64,000 nucleotides of DNA from Syntrophotaleaceae bacterium. GTDB taxonomy: Bacteria; Desulfobacterota; Desulfuromonadia; Desulfuromonadales; Syntrophotaleaceae. The position numbers were made by a program, and so were the translations under genes. The stretch is taken from NCBI GenBank assembly GCA_041390365.1, contig JAWKQB010000003.1, positions 1-64,000 of the forward strand, in the 5' to 3' direction. This document shows positions 16,272 through 25,714 of the stretch, one piece after another. The notes under the pieces are model-generated. The model did no database searches and was not told the DNA's origin. It was given only the letters and a program-made list of their open reading frames with translations. Numbering within the stretch: position 1 is the stretch's first letter; each line of letters begins with the position of its first letter.

Positions 16272-17255
16272 TTAGCGGATCAAGGCCCGATCGCCTCCAC
16301 ACTGACGGCAATCGGCATCCTCCAGGCATTCCAGATAGCGCTGGGACTGGATGGCCGCCATGCAACCCGTCCCTGCCGCCGTGACCGCCTGGCGGAAAAA
16401 CGGATCCTGCACATCCCCTGCGGCGAAGACACCGCAGACGCTGGTTTCGGTGCCGTTGCGGGTCACCAGATAGCCCCAGTCGTCCATCTCCAGCTGCCCC
16501 CTGAACAGCTGAGTATTGGGAATATGACCGATGGCGATGAAAATGCCGTCGCAGGTCAGATCCTCCTCGACGCCGGTTTTCAGGTGTTTAACCCTCACTC
16601 CGGTCAGGCCCTTCGAGGTGTCCCCATGCAGTGCGGTCACGACCGTATCCCAGCGAAAGCCGATGCGGCTGTTGGCCATGGCCCGCTCCTGGAGAAGGGG
16701 ACCGGCGCGCAGCTGGTCGCGGCGATGCACGACCGTCACCCGCCTGGCGAATCGGCTGAGGAACTGGGCATCCTCCAAGGCCGTATCCCCGCCGCCGACG
16801 ACCAGAACCTCCTTGCCCCGGTAGAAGTAGGCGTCGCAGGTGGCGCAGACCGAGACCCCGCGGCCGTAGAGTTCCTTTTCCATCGGCAACCCCAGCATGC
16901 GGGGAGAGGCGCCGGTGCAGATGATCAGGGATCGGCATTGATAGAGCCTCTCGTCGGTCCAGAGGCGGAAGGGAGTCGAATCCAGATCGACCCGGGTGAC
17001 GGTGGCCTCGATCATGATCGTGCCGAAATGCTCCGCCTGCTTGCGCATCCGGTCCATCAGCTCGGGCCCGTCGATCCCCTCGGGAAATCCTGGGAAATTT
17101 TCCACCAGGGTAGTGCCGGTCAGCTGCCCGCCCGGCTGGCTGCCGGAAATGAGCAGGGGGCAGCAGTTGCTGCGGGCCGTATAGATGGCGGCGGTATAGC
17201 CGGCAGGGCCAGAGCCGAGGATGATCTGGTCGTATATTTTGTCGCTTTCCGGCAT
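16272..17255 (-). CDS. trxB: Thioredoxin reductase with extra C-terminal CxxC
   Basis: A 327-aa flavoenzyme that uses NADPH to reduce thioredoxin. The FAD-binding GSGPAGYTAAIYTAR is at residues 14-28, the redox-active CATC at residues 137-140, the NADPH-binding VVGGGDTALEDA near residue 153 with HRRDQLRA following, and the second FAD motif GVFAAGDVQDPFFRQAVTAAG near the end. Start MPESDKIYDQ has AAAGGAGCCC upstream. The C-terminus continues past the usual end with LECLEDADCRQCGGDRALIR, giving Cys310, Cys316 and Cys319; the CRQC pair is not part of the canonical enzyme and may be a metal site or extra redox relay. It lies downstream of gltB on the same strand with a palindromic repeat between them. 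Confidence 0.92.
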   Translation of the reverse strand: MPESDKIYDQIILGSGPAGYTAAIYTARSNCCPLLISGSQPGGQLTGTTLVENFPGFPEGIDGPELMDRMRKQAEHFGTIMIEATVTRVDLDSTPFRLWTDERLYQCRSLIICTGASPRMLGLPMEKELYGRGVSVCATCDAYFYRGKEVLVVGGGDTALEDAQFLSRFARRVTVVHRRDQLRAGPLLQERAMANSRIGFRWDTVVTALHGDTSKGLTGVRVKHLKTGVEEDLTCDGIFIAIGHIPNTQLFRGQLEMDDWGYLVTRNGTETSVCGVFAAGDVQDPFFRQAVTAAGTGCMAAIQSQRYLECLEDADCRQCGGDRALIR

Positions 17256-17276
17256 GCAAGGGCTCCTTTGTAGTGA

Positions 17277-17318
17277 GATGGGACCTATAAGTCTGATGAG
17301 ACTTATGGGACCCATGCC
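17277..17318. repeat. GGACCTATAAGTC-type palindromic repeat
   Basis: Between gltB and trxB, GGGACCTATAAGTC is followed by its near mirror; ATAAGTCT and AGACTTAT form perfect 8-base arms (17287-17306) around GATG. A second member, built from CCTATAGG and CATGGG blocks, lies at 26522-26551. Confidence 0.65.
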
Positions 17319-17330
17319 GTTCAAGCTTAA

Positions 17331-20300
17331 CTACTCGGTTGCTGTCGGCGGCTCCGGAGTACCGAGGGCGACGATCTTGACAAAGCGATTTTTGACGTCC
17401 GTGCGGACCTGTTCGACCCATCGGGCCTCCTCGGCCTGATGGGAGTAGAGCAAAGCCCTTTCGTACTCCCGCAGCAGCCGGTCCAGCTCGGGCAGGTCAG
17501 CGTCTTCGAGCTCGCGAACGGCCACCTGGGCTCCCTCGGCCAGGCGTCGCTGCAGTGCCTGGCAATTCATGCCCATGGCTTCGTCAAGATGGCAGTAGAC
17601 CGTTCCGCCGGTCATTCCGGAGCAGAGCCAGGGGCCGGGATCGCCCAGCACCACCACCCGGCCGGCGGTCATGTATTCACAGGCGAAGCCCTTGAGGTTG
17701 GCCCGGCCGGCCAGATTCCCGGCGCCATCGTCCAGGGGCCGGCGGATGCGTCCGCCGAGGACCACTTCGGCTCCCGAGAGGCGGATGCAGGCGCGGCTGT
17801 CAGCATCCCCCTGGACCAGGAACAGTCCGCCGGTGGCGCCATAGGCCAAGCCCTTGCCCACCGAGCCGCCGATACGGCGGCCTTCCCGGCTGATCCCCTT
17901 GAGAATGACGATCTTACCTCCCGTCGCCCCCTTGCCGACTCCGTCCTGAGCCGCCCCCTCAACCCGGTAATTGATCCGTGGGATGTTGAAGGCCGCCAGG
18001 CCGTTGCCCGGAATGGCGCTGCGACGGAAATGAAGCAGCACCCTCTTGCGATCGTCGAGGTAACCTTCCTGCAATCCCCGGGTCATGGCGCCGGCCAGGT
18101 AGGTGCCGATGGCGCGGTCGCTGCTGGAGGCGTTGTCATCCTCGTAGCGGATCCGGTCTTCGGGTCCGTCGAAGGCCTCGGTCACCAGACTCGATATCAG
18201 TGAGGTCAGATAGTTGAGGGGCTTGCGGATGATCCTCACGTCGGTGACCGAACGGCGCGGCAGGCCGGCCGAAACCGGGGCCAGCAGTTCCTCAAGGTCG
18301 AGCCGGTCGAGCCCGCGGCCCTGCCGCAGCAGTTCGGCCTTGCCGACCAGATCGCGGGTGCGACGGAAGCCGAGGCGGGCGGTCAGGGTGCGGATCTCTT
18401 CGCCCAGGGCGCGGAAGAAGGTCGTTTCGTAAATGATGCCGTTTTCCAGCACGCGGGGCACGAAACGCTTCAGGCCGGTTTTTTCCGCCTCCTCAAGGGT
18501 CTCCACCTGGGTGGCGATGCCGACATGGCAGGTGCCCAGATGGCATCCGCGGCAGGCGGTGCAGCCGACCACCACCATCGGCAGAGTGCCGAAGCCGACC
18601 CGGTCGGCGCCCAGCAGCATCATCTTGACCACGTCGCGGCCGGTGTGCATGCCGCCGTCGGCCCAGATTTCCACCTGGTGCCGCAGACCCGCCTCGGCCA
18701 GGGACCGGTGGGCGAGGCGGACTCCGATCTCCGCCGGAAGGCCGACGAACTTGATGGCGTGGCGGCGGGCCGCTCCGGTGCCCCCGTCGTAGCCGCTGAT
18801 GGTGATGATGTCGGCGCCGGCCTTGGCGATCCCCAGGGCGATGGTGCCGATGCCCGCCACCGCCGGCACCTTGACCGAGATGCGGGCCCGGGGATTGGCG
18901 GTTTTCAGCTCCTCGACAATCTGGGCCAGATCCTCGATGGAGTAGATGTCGTGGTTGTTGGAAGGAGAAATGAGGGTCACACCGACGGCGGAATGACGCG
19001 CCTCGGCGATCTTTTCCGTGACCTTGAAGCCGGGCAGATGGCCTCCCTCGCCCGGTTTGGCGCCCTGGCCGACCTTGATCTCCAGGATATCCGCCGAATT
19101 CAGCAGGTTCATATGGACGCCGAAGCGGCCCGAAGCGACCTGCTGGCCGCGATTGTGCCGGTATTGGCCGAGCATATCGGGGATTTCTCCCCCCTCCCCG
19201 TTCATGCAGACGATGTTGAGCCGCTTGGCCGCCTCGGCGTAGATGCGGAAAGGCGTCTCCCCCTGGCTGCCGAAACTCATGGCGGAGAACAGAATCGGCA
19301 GATCGTGGGTGCCGACGGAGGCGTCCACCTCCTTCGGATCGATGGTCAGTTCTTCGGTGAAAACGAAGTCGAGCAGGTGGCGCAGGGCCAGCGGGTTCTC
19401 TCTTTTCAGCTGACTGATCAGCCGGGACAGATCGTTGTAGTTGGCCTCCATCTTGGCCACTTCGCCGACCATCTTCCAGATCCGGGGGTAGAGACGGAAC
19501 TGATTGACCACCGGTTCCTTGCGCCGGCTGCGGCCGACCCGGTTCCGCTCCCGGCCGTCCCGCTCCAAGGCAGCCAGGGTCAGCCCGCCCTTTTCCGAAC
19601 CGCAGAAATTGACCACCTCGAAAATCTCCGCCAGTTCCGGCGCCAGGCCGATGGAAGCAAAAAAGCGGCCGTAACCGTCCAGTTCGTGGGTGCCCATGGT
19701 CGACATGACCTTCTCCAGCCCCTTGGCCTGGACGGTCACCAGATGGCGCAAGCCGTCGGGGTGTTCGTCGGCCAGCTCCCACATCAGGTAGGGGCAGAGG
19801 GCGTCGGCGCCCATGGCCAGAGCGAAAACAAGGTCGTGCAGATTGCGCAGGGCGCCGGAGCGGAGCACGAGGGAACAGCCGCGGCGCAGGCTCTCCCCCT
19901 CATCGTCCCGACATTCCCGCAGGGCCCGATTCACCCGGACGGTGGCCAGCATCGGGTCGATCCAGCCGCAGCCCGGACCGAAAGCCCGGCTGTCGTCGAG
20001 CAACAGCAGGGAGGCTCCCAGACGGGCGGCGGTCAGGGCCTCCTCCTCCAGTCGCTTCAGGGCCGCCTCCTGAGTTTCGTTGCGGCGAACGGCACAGGTC
20101 AGAATCCGGTAGCGAAACCGCCCGGCCGAAAAGTGGGCCAGCAGCCGCTCCAGGGTCACGGTGCCGAATTCGGCGGCCACAGCCCCATCTTCCTGCTTCG
20201 GCCCCAGCCTCCGGCCGCCGGCCAGCAGCGGCAGCTCGAGCTCCAGCGCCCGCCGACCGCGCCCGCCGAAACGGGGCCGCGGACCGAGGAATACCCGGGT

Positions 20301-21869
20301 GGAAAAATGTTCCGCCTCCCGCTCCCGGTCGATGGCGGGGTTGGTGACCACAGCCACCTGCTCCTTGAAATAATCCGCCAGGTTCTGCCTGGTGACGGCC
20401 AGGGCCGCCAGCGGCCCGTCATACCCGAGAGAGGCGATAGGATCCTGGCCTTTGCCGGCAATTTCCTTAAGGTTGCGCAGGTCGCTGCTCTTCCAGCCCA
20501 GCGCCGAGAGCAGATTGTCCCGCAGCAGTTGCCGGCTGCTGTCGACAGGAAAAGCTGCCTGCAGTTCTTTTTCCGGCAGCTCCCGCCCCTTTTCCAGCCA
20601 TCGTCCCTGATCTTCGGGATGAATCTTGCGGCGAAGCCGCCGCAGGATCTCTTCCCGCAGCTCCTCGTGACCGAAGACCCGTACCGGTTTTCCCGCAGGG
20701 CCGTAAAGACCGATCTTCTCTCCCGGAGCCAACGGTTTGGGATCGGCTACGATCTCCTCCTGGGGCACCACCCCGACCTCCGAGGAGATGAAGTAATCCC
20801 CTTCCGTCTCGCCGAACCAGAGGGGCCGCAGCCCCATGGCGTCCACGCTGAAGACGCACTGATCTTCATGCCTGGCGATCACCGCCGCCGGGCCCTGGGC
20901 GCTGGCCGGAAAAAACCGGCGAAGAAAGGTATAGAGCTGGCGCTGTTCGGCAGGCATGCTGTCGATCGTGTTGAACACCGGCGGGAACACCGTTTCCATG
21001 GCCTCGAAAAGATTCAGGCCGCGGCGATGGATCAGCCCCTCGAGGATCCGGTTGACATCCTGGGAATCGCTGCCTCCCACGGGCAGAAAGATGCCGAGCA
21101 TCCGCGCCTCTTCCCGGAGCCGGTCAATGGTGTTGATCTCTCCGTTATGTCCCAGCAGGCTGAAGGGCTGGGCCCGCAGAACGTTGGGCAGGGTATTGGT
21201 GGAAAAGCGGCTGTGGCCTATGGTGACGGCGGACAGGAAATCCCGTCGCTTCAGATCGGGATAGTAGCGGGGCAGCAGCTCGGGGGACCCGAGAACCTTG
21301 TAGGAAGCCACCCGGTGGCTCAGGGAGGCAACATGAACGGGAAAATCGGTTTCCAAAGCGACGGAGGCTTCATACAGCCGGGCCGCCAGAGGGTCGCCGT
21401 CATCCCTCCACAGGGCCAGCTGCCAGAAGAAGGGCTCCACCCTGCGGGCCCCGCTGGACAGAACTTCGCTTCGCACCGGACAGGCCCGCTCCAGCACCAC
21501 CTGAAACCCGGCGCTGGAAAAAAATTTCAGCAGCCGGCGGCGCAGGTCCGATCCTTCCGCACCCTGGTCGCCCGGCAGAAGGAGATGGGCCACCGCAAAA
21601 GCATCAGCTTCTGCCATTGACGGATTGAGCCCGGAAGCTTCCAGCAGTTCCCGCCACAACAGCCGGGGTATGTCGGTCAGAACTCCGCAGCCGTCCCCCT
21701 CTCCGCGGATTTCCCCCGCCCGGTGGCCCATCTTTATCAGTGCGTCGATGGTTCGCTCGAGGTTGCCATGGGTGGGACGGCCCTGTTTCTTGATATAGCT
21801 TATGATCGCACAGGCATCCCGTTCGGCCGGGTCCTGGACGACCATCGATGGATGGAGATCCTGCTTCAT
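17331..21869 (-). CDS. gltB: Glutamate synthase large subunit
   Basis: This 1512-aa enzyme makes glutamate from glutamine and 2-oxoglutarate. The glutaminase domain should start at Cys20 (RDACAIISYIKKQG), implying removal of a 19-residue propeptide as in other GltB proteins. The FMN-binding synthase domain contains the 3Fe-4S cysteines in CTACRGCHLGTCHVGIATQ (about residues 1103-1116), and the C-terminal GXGXG beta-helix domain follows (GGSVGKGLAYGATGG, GMTGGTVYC). Start MKQDLHPSMV has GGAAAGGA upstream; an open frame 33 codons longer lacks a site. No gltD small subunit is adjacent, so the electron-donor subunit must be elsewhere or differ. trxB follows downstream. Confidence 0.96.
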   Translation of the reverse strand: MKQDLHPSMVVQDPAERDACAIISYIKKQGRPTHGNLERTIDALIKMGHRAGEIRGEGDGCGVLTDIPRLLWRELLEASGLNPSMAEADAFAVAHLLLPGDQGAEGSDLRRRLLKFFSSAGFQVVLERACPVRSEVLSSGARRVEPFFWQLALWRDDGDPLAARLYEASVALETDFPVHVASLSHRVASYKVLGSPELLPRYYPDLKRRDFLSAVTIGHSRFSTNTLPNVLRAQPFSLLGHNGEINTIDRLREEARMLGIFLPVGGSDSQDVNRILEGLIHRRGLNLFEAMETVFPPVFNTIDSMPAEQRQLYTFLRRFFPASAQGPAAVIARHEDQCVFSVDAMGLRPLWFGETEGDYFISSEVGVVPQEEIVADPKPLAPGEKIGLYGPAGKPVRVFGHEELREEILRRLRRKIHPEDQGRWLEKGRELPEKELQAAFPVDSSRQLLRDNLLSALGWKSSDLRNLKEIAGKGQDPIASLGYDGPLAALAVTRQNLADYFKEQVAVVTNPAIDREREAEHFSTRVFLGPRPRFGGRGRRALELELPLLAGGRRLGPKQEDGAVAAEFGTVTLERLLAHFSAGRFRYRILTCAVRRNETQEAALKRLEEEALTAARLGASLLLLDDSRAFGPGCGWIDPMLATVRVNRALRECRDDEGESLRRGCSLVLRSGALRNLHDLVFALAMGADALCPYLMWELADEHPDGLRHLVTVQAKGLEKVMSTMGTHELDGYGRFFASIGLAPELAEIFEVVNFCGSEKGGLTLAALERDGRERNRVGRSRRKEPVVNQFRLYPRIWKMVGEVAKMEANYNDLSRLISQLKRENPLALRHLLDFVFTEELTIDPKEVDASVGTHDLPILFSAMSFGSQGETPFRIYAEAAKRLNIVCMNGEGGEIPDMLGQYRHNRGQQVASGRFGVHMNLLNSADILEIKVGQGAKPGEGGHLPGFKVTEKIAEARHSAVGVTLISPSNNHDIYSIEDLAQIVEELKTANPRARISVKVPAVAGIGTIALGIAKAGADIITISGYDGGTGAARRHAIKFVGLPAEIGVRLAHRSLAEAGLRHQVEIWADGGMHTGRDVVKMMLLGADRVGFGTLPMVVVGCTACRGCHLGTCHVGIATQVETLEEAEKTGLKRFVPRVLENGIIYETTFFRALGEEIRTLTARLGFRRTRDLVGKAELLRQGRGLDRLDLEELLAPVSAGLPRRSVTDVRIIRKPLNYLTSLISSLVTEAFDGPEDRIRYEDDNASSSDRAIGTYLAGAMTRGLQEGYLDDRKRVLLHFRRSAIPGNGLAAFNIPRINYRVEGAAQDGVGKGATGGKIVILKGISREGRRIGGSVGKGLAYGATGGLFLVQGDADSRACIRLSGAEVVLGGRIRRPLDDGAGNLAGRANLKGFACEYMTAGRVVVLGDPGPWLCSGMTGGTVYCHLDEAMGMNCQALQRRLAEGAQVAVRELEDADLPELDRLLREYERALLYSHQAEEARWVEQVRTDVKNRFVKIVALGTPEPPTATE

Positions 21870-21967
21870 GAAAAATCCTTTCCAGCTCCGATTGAACCCC
21901 TTGATGCGGCTAAGTCCGCGGTATGTTTCATTATAACCGATCACTCCCTTACCGGCCACCAACGGCA

Positions 21968-21998
21968 AAGGGCGGAGAACATTTCGTTCTCCGCCCTT
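21968..21998 (-). terminator. elbB terminator
   Basis: AAGGGCGGAGAAC (21968-21980) and GTTCTCCGCCCTT (21986-21998) are perfect 13-base arms with a 5-base loop. On the minus strand the second arm runs into TTTG. It separates elbB from gltB. Confidence 0.7.
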
Positions 21999-22035
21999 AC
22001 ACCTTACTCCTCACACCTCACTCCTCACTGCGCCA

Positions 22036-22698
22036 TCAAACCATCTCCAGCATCTTCCTGATCGCCTTTTCGATGCCGACAGCCGCCTCGGCGATGCCGT
22101 CGGCGAGCATATAGGCCGGAGTCGTGACCAGTTTCCGCTTTTCATCGACCACGATGTTCTCGGCCGAACAATCCACGTGGTCGGCTCCCAAGTCCCTCAA
22201 GGCCTGGGAGGTCTCCCCGTCGGAGCCAATGGTCAGCCTGGGAGAAGGGTTTTCCGTGCCTAGAACCTTGGCCAGCAGTGCCGGGGCGATGCAGATGCCG
22301 GCGATAGGCTTGTTGGCAAGATGCATCGACCGCACCAGTCGCTCGACAGCCGGGTTGACCGTGCACTTGGGACCCTGCACGGCGAAATCGCAAAGATTTT
22401 TGGCGGCGCCGTATCCGCCGGGGAAAACCAGTGCATCGATATCTTCAACCGTCACCTTGGCCACATCGAGGATCTTCCCCCGGGCAATGCGGGCGGATTC
22501 CACCAGCACGTTGCGCACGTCCCCTTCCATTGTCTGGCCGCTGAAATGGTTGACGACATGCATCTGTTCCTGATCCGGCGCCATACAGACAGCTTCAGCT
22601 CCGGCCCTGTCGATGGCGAGCAGAACAAGAACCGACTCATGGATTTCGCTGCCGTCATAGACACCACAGCCGGACAACACGACCCCTATCTTGAGCAT
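22036..22698 (-). CDS. elbB: ElbB, DJ-1/PfpI-family glyoxalase-like protein
   Basis: A 220-aa protein matching ElbB (isoprenoid biosynthesis protein with amidotransferase-like domain), a DJ-1/PfpI-superfamily member with reported glyoxalase-type activity. Typical segments are GVVLSGCGVYDGSEIHESV at the start, DALVFPGGYGAAKNLCDFA in the middle, and the nucleophile elbow KPIAGICIAPALLAKVLG containing the likely catalytic Cys. The ATG at 22698 has AAAGGAGGAAAAATC. It appears monocistronic, with a terminator downstream and the divergent-facing region of the XRE-cupin gene upstream. Its physiological substrate is unclear. Confidence 0.92.
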   Translation of the reverse strand: MLKIGVVLSGCGVYDGSEIHESVLVLLAIDRAGAEAVCMAPDQEQMHVVNHFSGQTMEGDVRNVLVESARIARGKILDVAKVTVEDIDALVFPGGYGAAKNLCDFAVQGPKCTVNPAVERLVRSMHLANKPIAGICIAPALLAKVLGTENPSPRLTIGSDGETSQALRDLGADHVDCSAENIVVDEKRKLVTTPAYMLADGIAEAAVGIEKAIRKMLEMV

Positions 22699-22792
22699 GA
22701 TTTTTCCTCCTTTGAAGGCAAACCTGTTCCCGACGTCACCTGATTCAGGGTAAGCAAGGGGATGAAAATGTCAAGTCATCCCGCCCTGCATT

Positions 22793-23386
22793 TCATTCCC
22801 TGGAATAGACCACCGCCACGGCCCGTGCCGGCAGATCGCCAATAGCTGCGAATCCGTGAGGCTCCCGGGAATCGTAGTAGACCGAATCACCGGTTTCGAG
22901 AAACATGATCCTGCCGCCGTAATGGAACTCCACCTGGCCCTCGAGCATGAAGATGAACTCTTCCCCCTGATGGCTCACCAGCAGATCTTCAGTCCAGGGC
23001 TGGGCCTCGAATTCAACGACAAAGGGTTCGAGATTGCGGTTTTTTTTGCCGTAGGCCAGGGAGTAAAAGGTGTAGGGCGAGCGGCTTTTGTTCCGGCTGG
23101 CCCTCCAGTCCGACTTGCGGCTGTCGCCCGCCCGTACCAGCACGCACTTTTCGGCGCTGTCCGCTTCCTGGAAAAAGGTGTGAAGTTCGACTTTGAGTGC
23201 CTTGGATATGCGCAGCAGGGTGGCCAGAGGGGGTATCACCTGCTCGTTTTCGATCTGGGACAGAAGCGGTTTCGACAGACCGGTGGAATCAGCCAGATCC
23301 TGCAGGGTCATGCGTCTTTCCTGCCGCAGACGGCGAATTTTCAGGCCGATCAGCAGACCCTTTACCTCATCTCGTATGTTTTCCAT
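22793..23386 (-). CDS. XRE-family regulator with C-terminal cupin domain
   Basis: This 197-aa transcription factor has an N-terminal Cro/CI helix-turn-helix (about residues 12-70, RRMTLQDLADSTGLSKPLLSQIENEQVIPP) and a C-terminal cupin_2 barrel (SHQGEEFIFMLEGQVEFHYG and LETGDSVYYDSREPHGF). Members of this class sense small ligands such as polyamines, amino acids or acetate derivatives through the cupin domain. GGTAAAAGAGG precedes the start. It lies between elbB and a divergently transcribed HAD gene, so it may control itself and the HAD gene; the 124-base gap shows no clear operator. The ligand cannot be inferred from sequence. Confidence 0.9.
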   Translation of the reverse strand: MENIRDEVKGLLIGLKIRRLRQERRMTLQDLADSTGLSKPLLSQIENEQVIPPLATLLRISKALKVELHTFFQEADSAEKCVLVRAGDSRKSDWRASRNKSRSPYTFYSLAYGKKNRNLEPFVVEFEAQPWTEDLLVSHQGEEFIFMLEGQVEFHYGGRIMFLETGDSVYYDSREPHGFAAIGDLPARAVAVVYSRE

Positions 23387-23510
23387 GTGCCTCTTTTACC
23401 TCATTGTATTCATTGAATTTCTTACCTTGCATGTCGGGGCAAGTCAAGGTATTTATGGAGGAATAAGAGCGCATGCCCTACCCGACCCTCTTTTGGCGAC
23501 CGGAAATTTC

Positions 23511-24260
23511 ATGACCATCGATGCCCTGTCCGGCATCCGGGGGATTCTGTTCGATCTGGACGGAACTCTTCTGAATGTCGAAATGAATGCCTTTGTTTTC
23601 AACTACGTGGAGGGCCTGTCCCATTGCTTTGATGATCTGGCCAGTCACCGCGATTTTTCCCGGGCGGTCCTCGATTCCGCTTTTGAAATGCTTCGATCCG
23701 ACGATGAGGCCATGACCAACGAGGAATTTTTCCTCGACCGGATGTTCCGGCGCCTCGGCATCCCTCCCCTGCTGTTTCGCGACCGGCTCGAGGTCTATTT
23801 TCGCAGCGGCTTGCAGGCACTGGCTCCCCTGGTCCGGCCCTTTCCACTGGCCCGTCGCATCCTTCGCCTGTGTTTTGAAAACAACCTCAAGGTGATCATC
23901 GCCACCAACCCGGTGTTTCCCCGTCCTGTCGTCGACGCAAGGATGCACTGGGGACGGCTGAACGATTTTCCCTTCCATCTAATCACCAGCTATGAAAATT
24001 GCCGGTTCTGCAAACCTCATCCCCGGTATTTTCAGGACATTCTCCTCTCGCAGGGTTTGGAGCCGGAAGAAAGTCTGATGGTGGGAAACGATTCCGAATT
24101 CGACCTGCCCGCCTGCCAGGCGGGCATTCCCACCTTTCTGCTCGAGGACCGTTGCAACCTCGGCCTTACCGGCAGACCGCATCGACCCGATTTTCAGGGC
24201 GGCCACGCGGACCTGCTCATGCTGGTCGAGGATATTGTCCGGAAACGCCGCAACCGTTGA
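23511..24260 (+). CDS. HAD-superfamily hydrolase
   Basis: A 249-aa cytoplasmic phosphatase-like protein. Motif I is FDLDGTLLN with nucleophile Asp15 and Asp17. A helical cap follows (residues about 25-100), then motif II in KVIIATNP, motif III Lys in FCKPHPRYFQ, and motif IV in MVGNDSEFDLPACQAG. All four HAD motifs are present, so it is probably an active small-molecule phosphatase; the substrate is not evident. The ATG at 23511 has only a weak GGA upstream, and an upstream open frame overlaps the neighbouring gene's promoter region, so the shorter start is preferred. A short hypothetical gene follows 150 bases downstream. Confidence 0.85.
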   Translation: MTIDALSGIRGILFDLDGTLLNVEMNAFVFNYVEGLSHCFDDLASHRDFSRAVLDSAFEMLRSDDEAMTNEEFFLDRMFRRLGIPPLLFRDRLEVYFRSGLQALAPLVRPFPLARRILRLCFENNLKVIIATNPVFPRPVVDARMHWGRLNDFPFHLITSYENCRFCKPHPRYFQDILLSQGLEPEESLMVGNDSEFDLPACQAGIPTFLLEDRCNLGLTGRPHRPDFQGGHADLLMLVEDIVRKRRNR

Positions 24261-24410
24261 CAGAGGCCTTTTTTTTCGCTAATCTGACCGTCTATTTTCC
24301 CTTTGAACCGCTTGATCCCTGGAAGCTTGCAGCAGATGGCGAAGGACCGGGGCAAGGGAACACTTGCCGGGGTCACTGCCGGGGGCCCGGCCCATCGCAC
24401 TGGAGGAACA

Positions 24411-24680
24411 ATGGCCAGGGTTATCGATAATCCACAGATCGCTTTTCGTCTGGCACGCGCCATCGTCTCGGATATCGCCCTGTACCATCAGGGGAAGGTT
24501 AAAGAGGGGATCGAAAACGACAGCCTGTTCGAGCTTCTCGAGGAAGAGCTGCAGGAAGGACGCGAGCATTTCCTGAGCCGGGTATCGCCCGAGATGATGG
24601 ATCGCGAGCAATTCTTCAACCGCGCTATCGTCGACGTCATGATCAAGCAGGCCGGCAAAATCAAAAGCACCATCTGGTAA
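24411..24680 (+). CDS. Small conserved hypothetical protein upstream of rluD
   Basis: An 89-aa helical protein starting MARVIDNPQIAFRLARAI after GGAGGAACA. It is rich in charged helices (EGIENDSLFELLEEELQEGR) and ends MIKQAGKIKSTIW; there is no membrane segment or catalytic motif. Its TAA is directly followed by the ATG of rluD with no intervening base, so the two genes are almost certainly co-translated. It is a conserved hypothetical type; the function is unknown. A link to RNA or ribosome processing is suggested only by position. Confidence 0.7.
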   Translation: MARVIDNPQIAFRLARAIVSDIALYHQGKVKEGIENDSLFELLEEELQEGREHFLSRVSPEMMDREQFFNRAIVDVMIKQAGKIKSTIW

Positions 24681-25658
24681 ATGGGGGACGTTTTCCATTT
24701 CCGTTTCGACCGGGGACGCCCCGCCGAGCGTCTGGACCGGTTTCTTGCCGAAAACCTGCCGGAACTGACCCGTTCCCAGCTGAAAAAGCTCATTGACGAA
24801 GGGCGGGCCCTGCTCGACGGCCGACCGGCCAAGGCTGGAAGCAGGCTCAGAGGCGGAGAAGAGCTGGTCGTCAGCCTCCCCGAACCCACCCCCGCCACAG
24901 CCGTCTCCGAAGAGATCCCGCTGAACATTCTCTACGAAGATCACGAGCTGGTCGTGATCGACAAACCGGCCGGCATGGTGGTGCATCCGGCAGCCGGCCA
25001 TCAGCAGGGCACCCTGGTCAACGCCCTGCTGCATCACTGTGGCGATCTTTCGGGGATCGGGGGTGAATTGAGACCCGGGATCGTTCACCGCCTCGACAAG
25101 GATACGTCGGGAGTGATGGTCGCCACCAAGAACGATGCCTCGCACCAGCACCTGGCCCGACAGTTCAAGGATCACAGCATCAGGCGCTGTTACCTGGCGC
25201 TGGTGCACGGCCTCTGGCCGGAAAACCGGGGAACGGTGGATCAACCGATCGGCCGCCACCCCACTCAGCGAAAGAAAATGAGCGGGGGCAGCCGCACCGG
25301 TCGCCGGGCGGTGACCCATTGGCGGGTTCTGCAGCGCTATCCTGCGGACCGCCTGACCCTGGTCGAGCTGACCCTGGAGACCGGAAGGACCCACCAGATC
25401 AGGGTCCATCTTTCGGAACTGCAGCGACCGCTGGTCGGCGATCCGGTCTACGGCGGCTCCGCCCGCAGCCGTTCCCTGCAGGATCCCGAACTCCGCCGCA
25501 TGGTCGCCGATCTCGGCCGTCAGGCCCTGCATGCCCGTCTGCTCGGCTTCATCCATCCCGAAAGTGGCGCCTATCTCGAGTTCGAGTCGCCGCTGCCCGC
25601 GGACATGCAGACCATTATCGACTATCTGGAATCCAAACAAGCCGCTGAAAACCTGTGA
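24681..25658 (+). CDS. rluD: RluA-family 23S rRNA pseudouridine synthase (RluD-like)
   Basis: A 325-aa enzyme that isomerises uridine in rRNA. An S4 RNA-binding domain occupies about residues 10-70 (ERLDRFLAENLPELTRSQLKKL). The catalytic domain carries PAGMVVHPAAGH and the catalytic Asp in HRLDKDTSGVMVATKN near residue 139, then RRCYLALVHG and LETGRTHQIRVHL. S4 plus these motifs and the length fit RluD (helix 69 of 23S rRNA), though RluC-type specificity cannot be excluded. It starts immediately after the stop of the preceding small gene, and a GTG overlapping its own stop could couple it to pgeF. Confidence 0.92.
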   Translation: MGDVFHFRFDRGRPAERLDRFLAENLPELTRSQLKKLIDEGRALLDGRPAKAGSRLRGGEELVVSLPEPTPATAVSEEIPLNILYEDHELVVIDKPAGMVVHPAAGHQQGTLVNALLHHCGDLSGIGGELRPGIVHRLDKDTSGVMVATKNDASHQHLARQFKDHSIRRCYLALVHGLWPENRGTVDQPIGRHPTQRKKMSGGSRTGRRAVTHWRVLQRYPADRLTLVELTLETGRTHQIRVHLSELQRPLVGDPVYGGSARSRSLQDPELRRMVADLGRQALHARLLGFIHPESGAYLEFESPLPADMQTIIDYLESKQAAENL

Positions 25659-25714
25659 AGGGCGGCGGGTCTTTTCGTGGCGGACAATGTCCGGCACCGG
25701 GAGCAATACCGGCA

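Noticed and set aside
18525..21620. 1031-codon plus-strand frame opposite gltB
   Set aside because: gltB is unmistakable on the minus strand; the antisense frame is a composition artefact.
25655..25714. GTG start for pgeF overlapping the rluD stop
   Set aside because: It would couple translation, but the added 20 residues look non-native and family members begin near MKLVRKGK.
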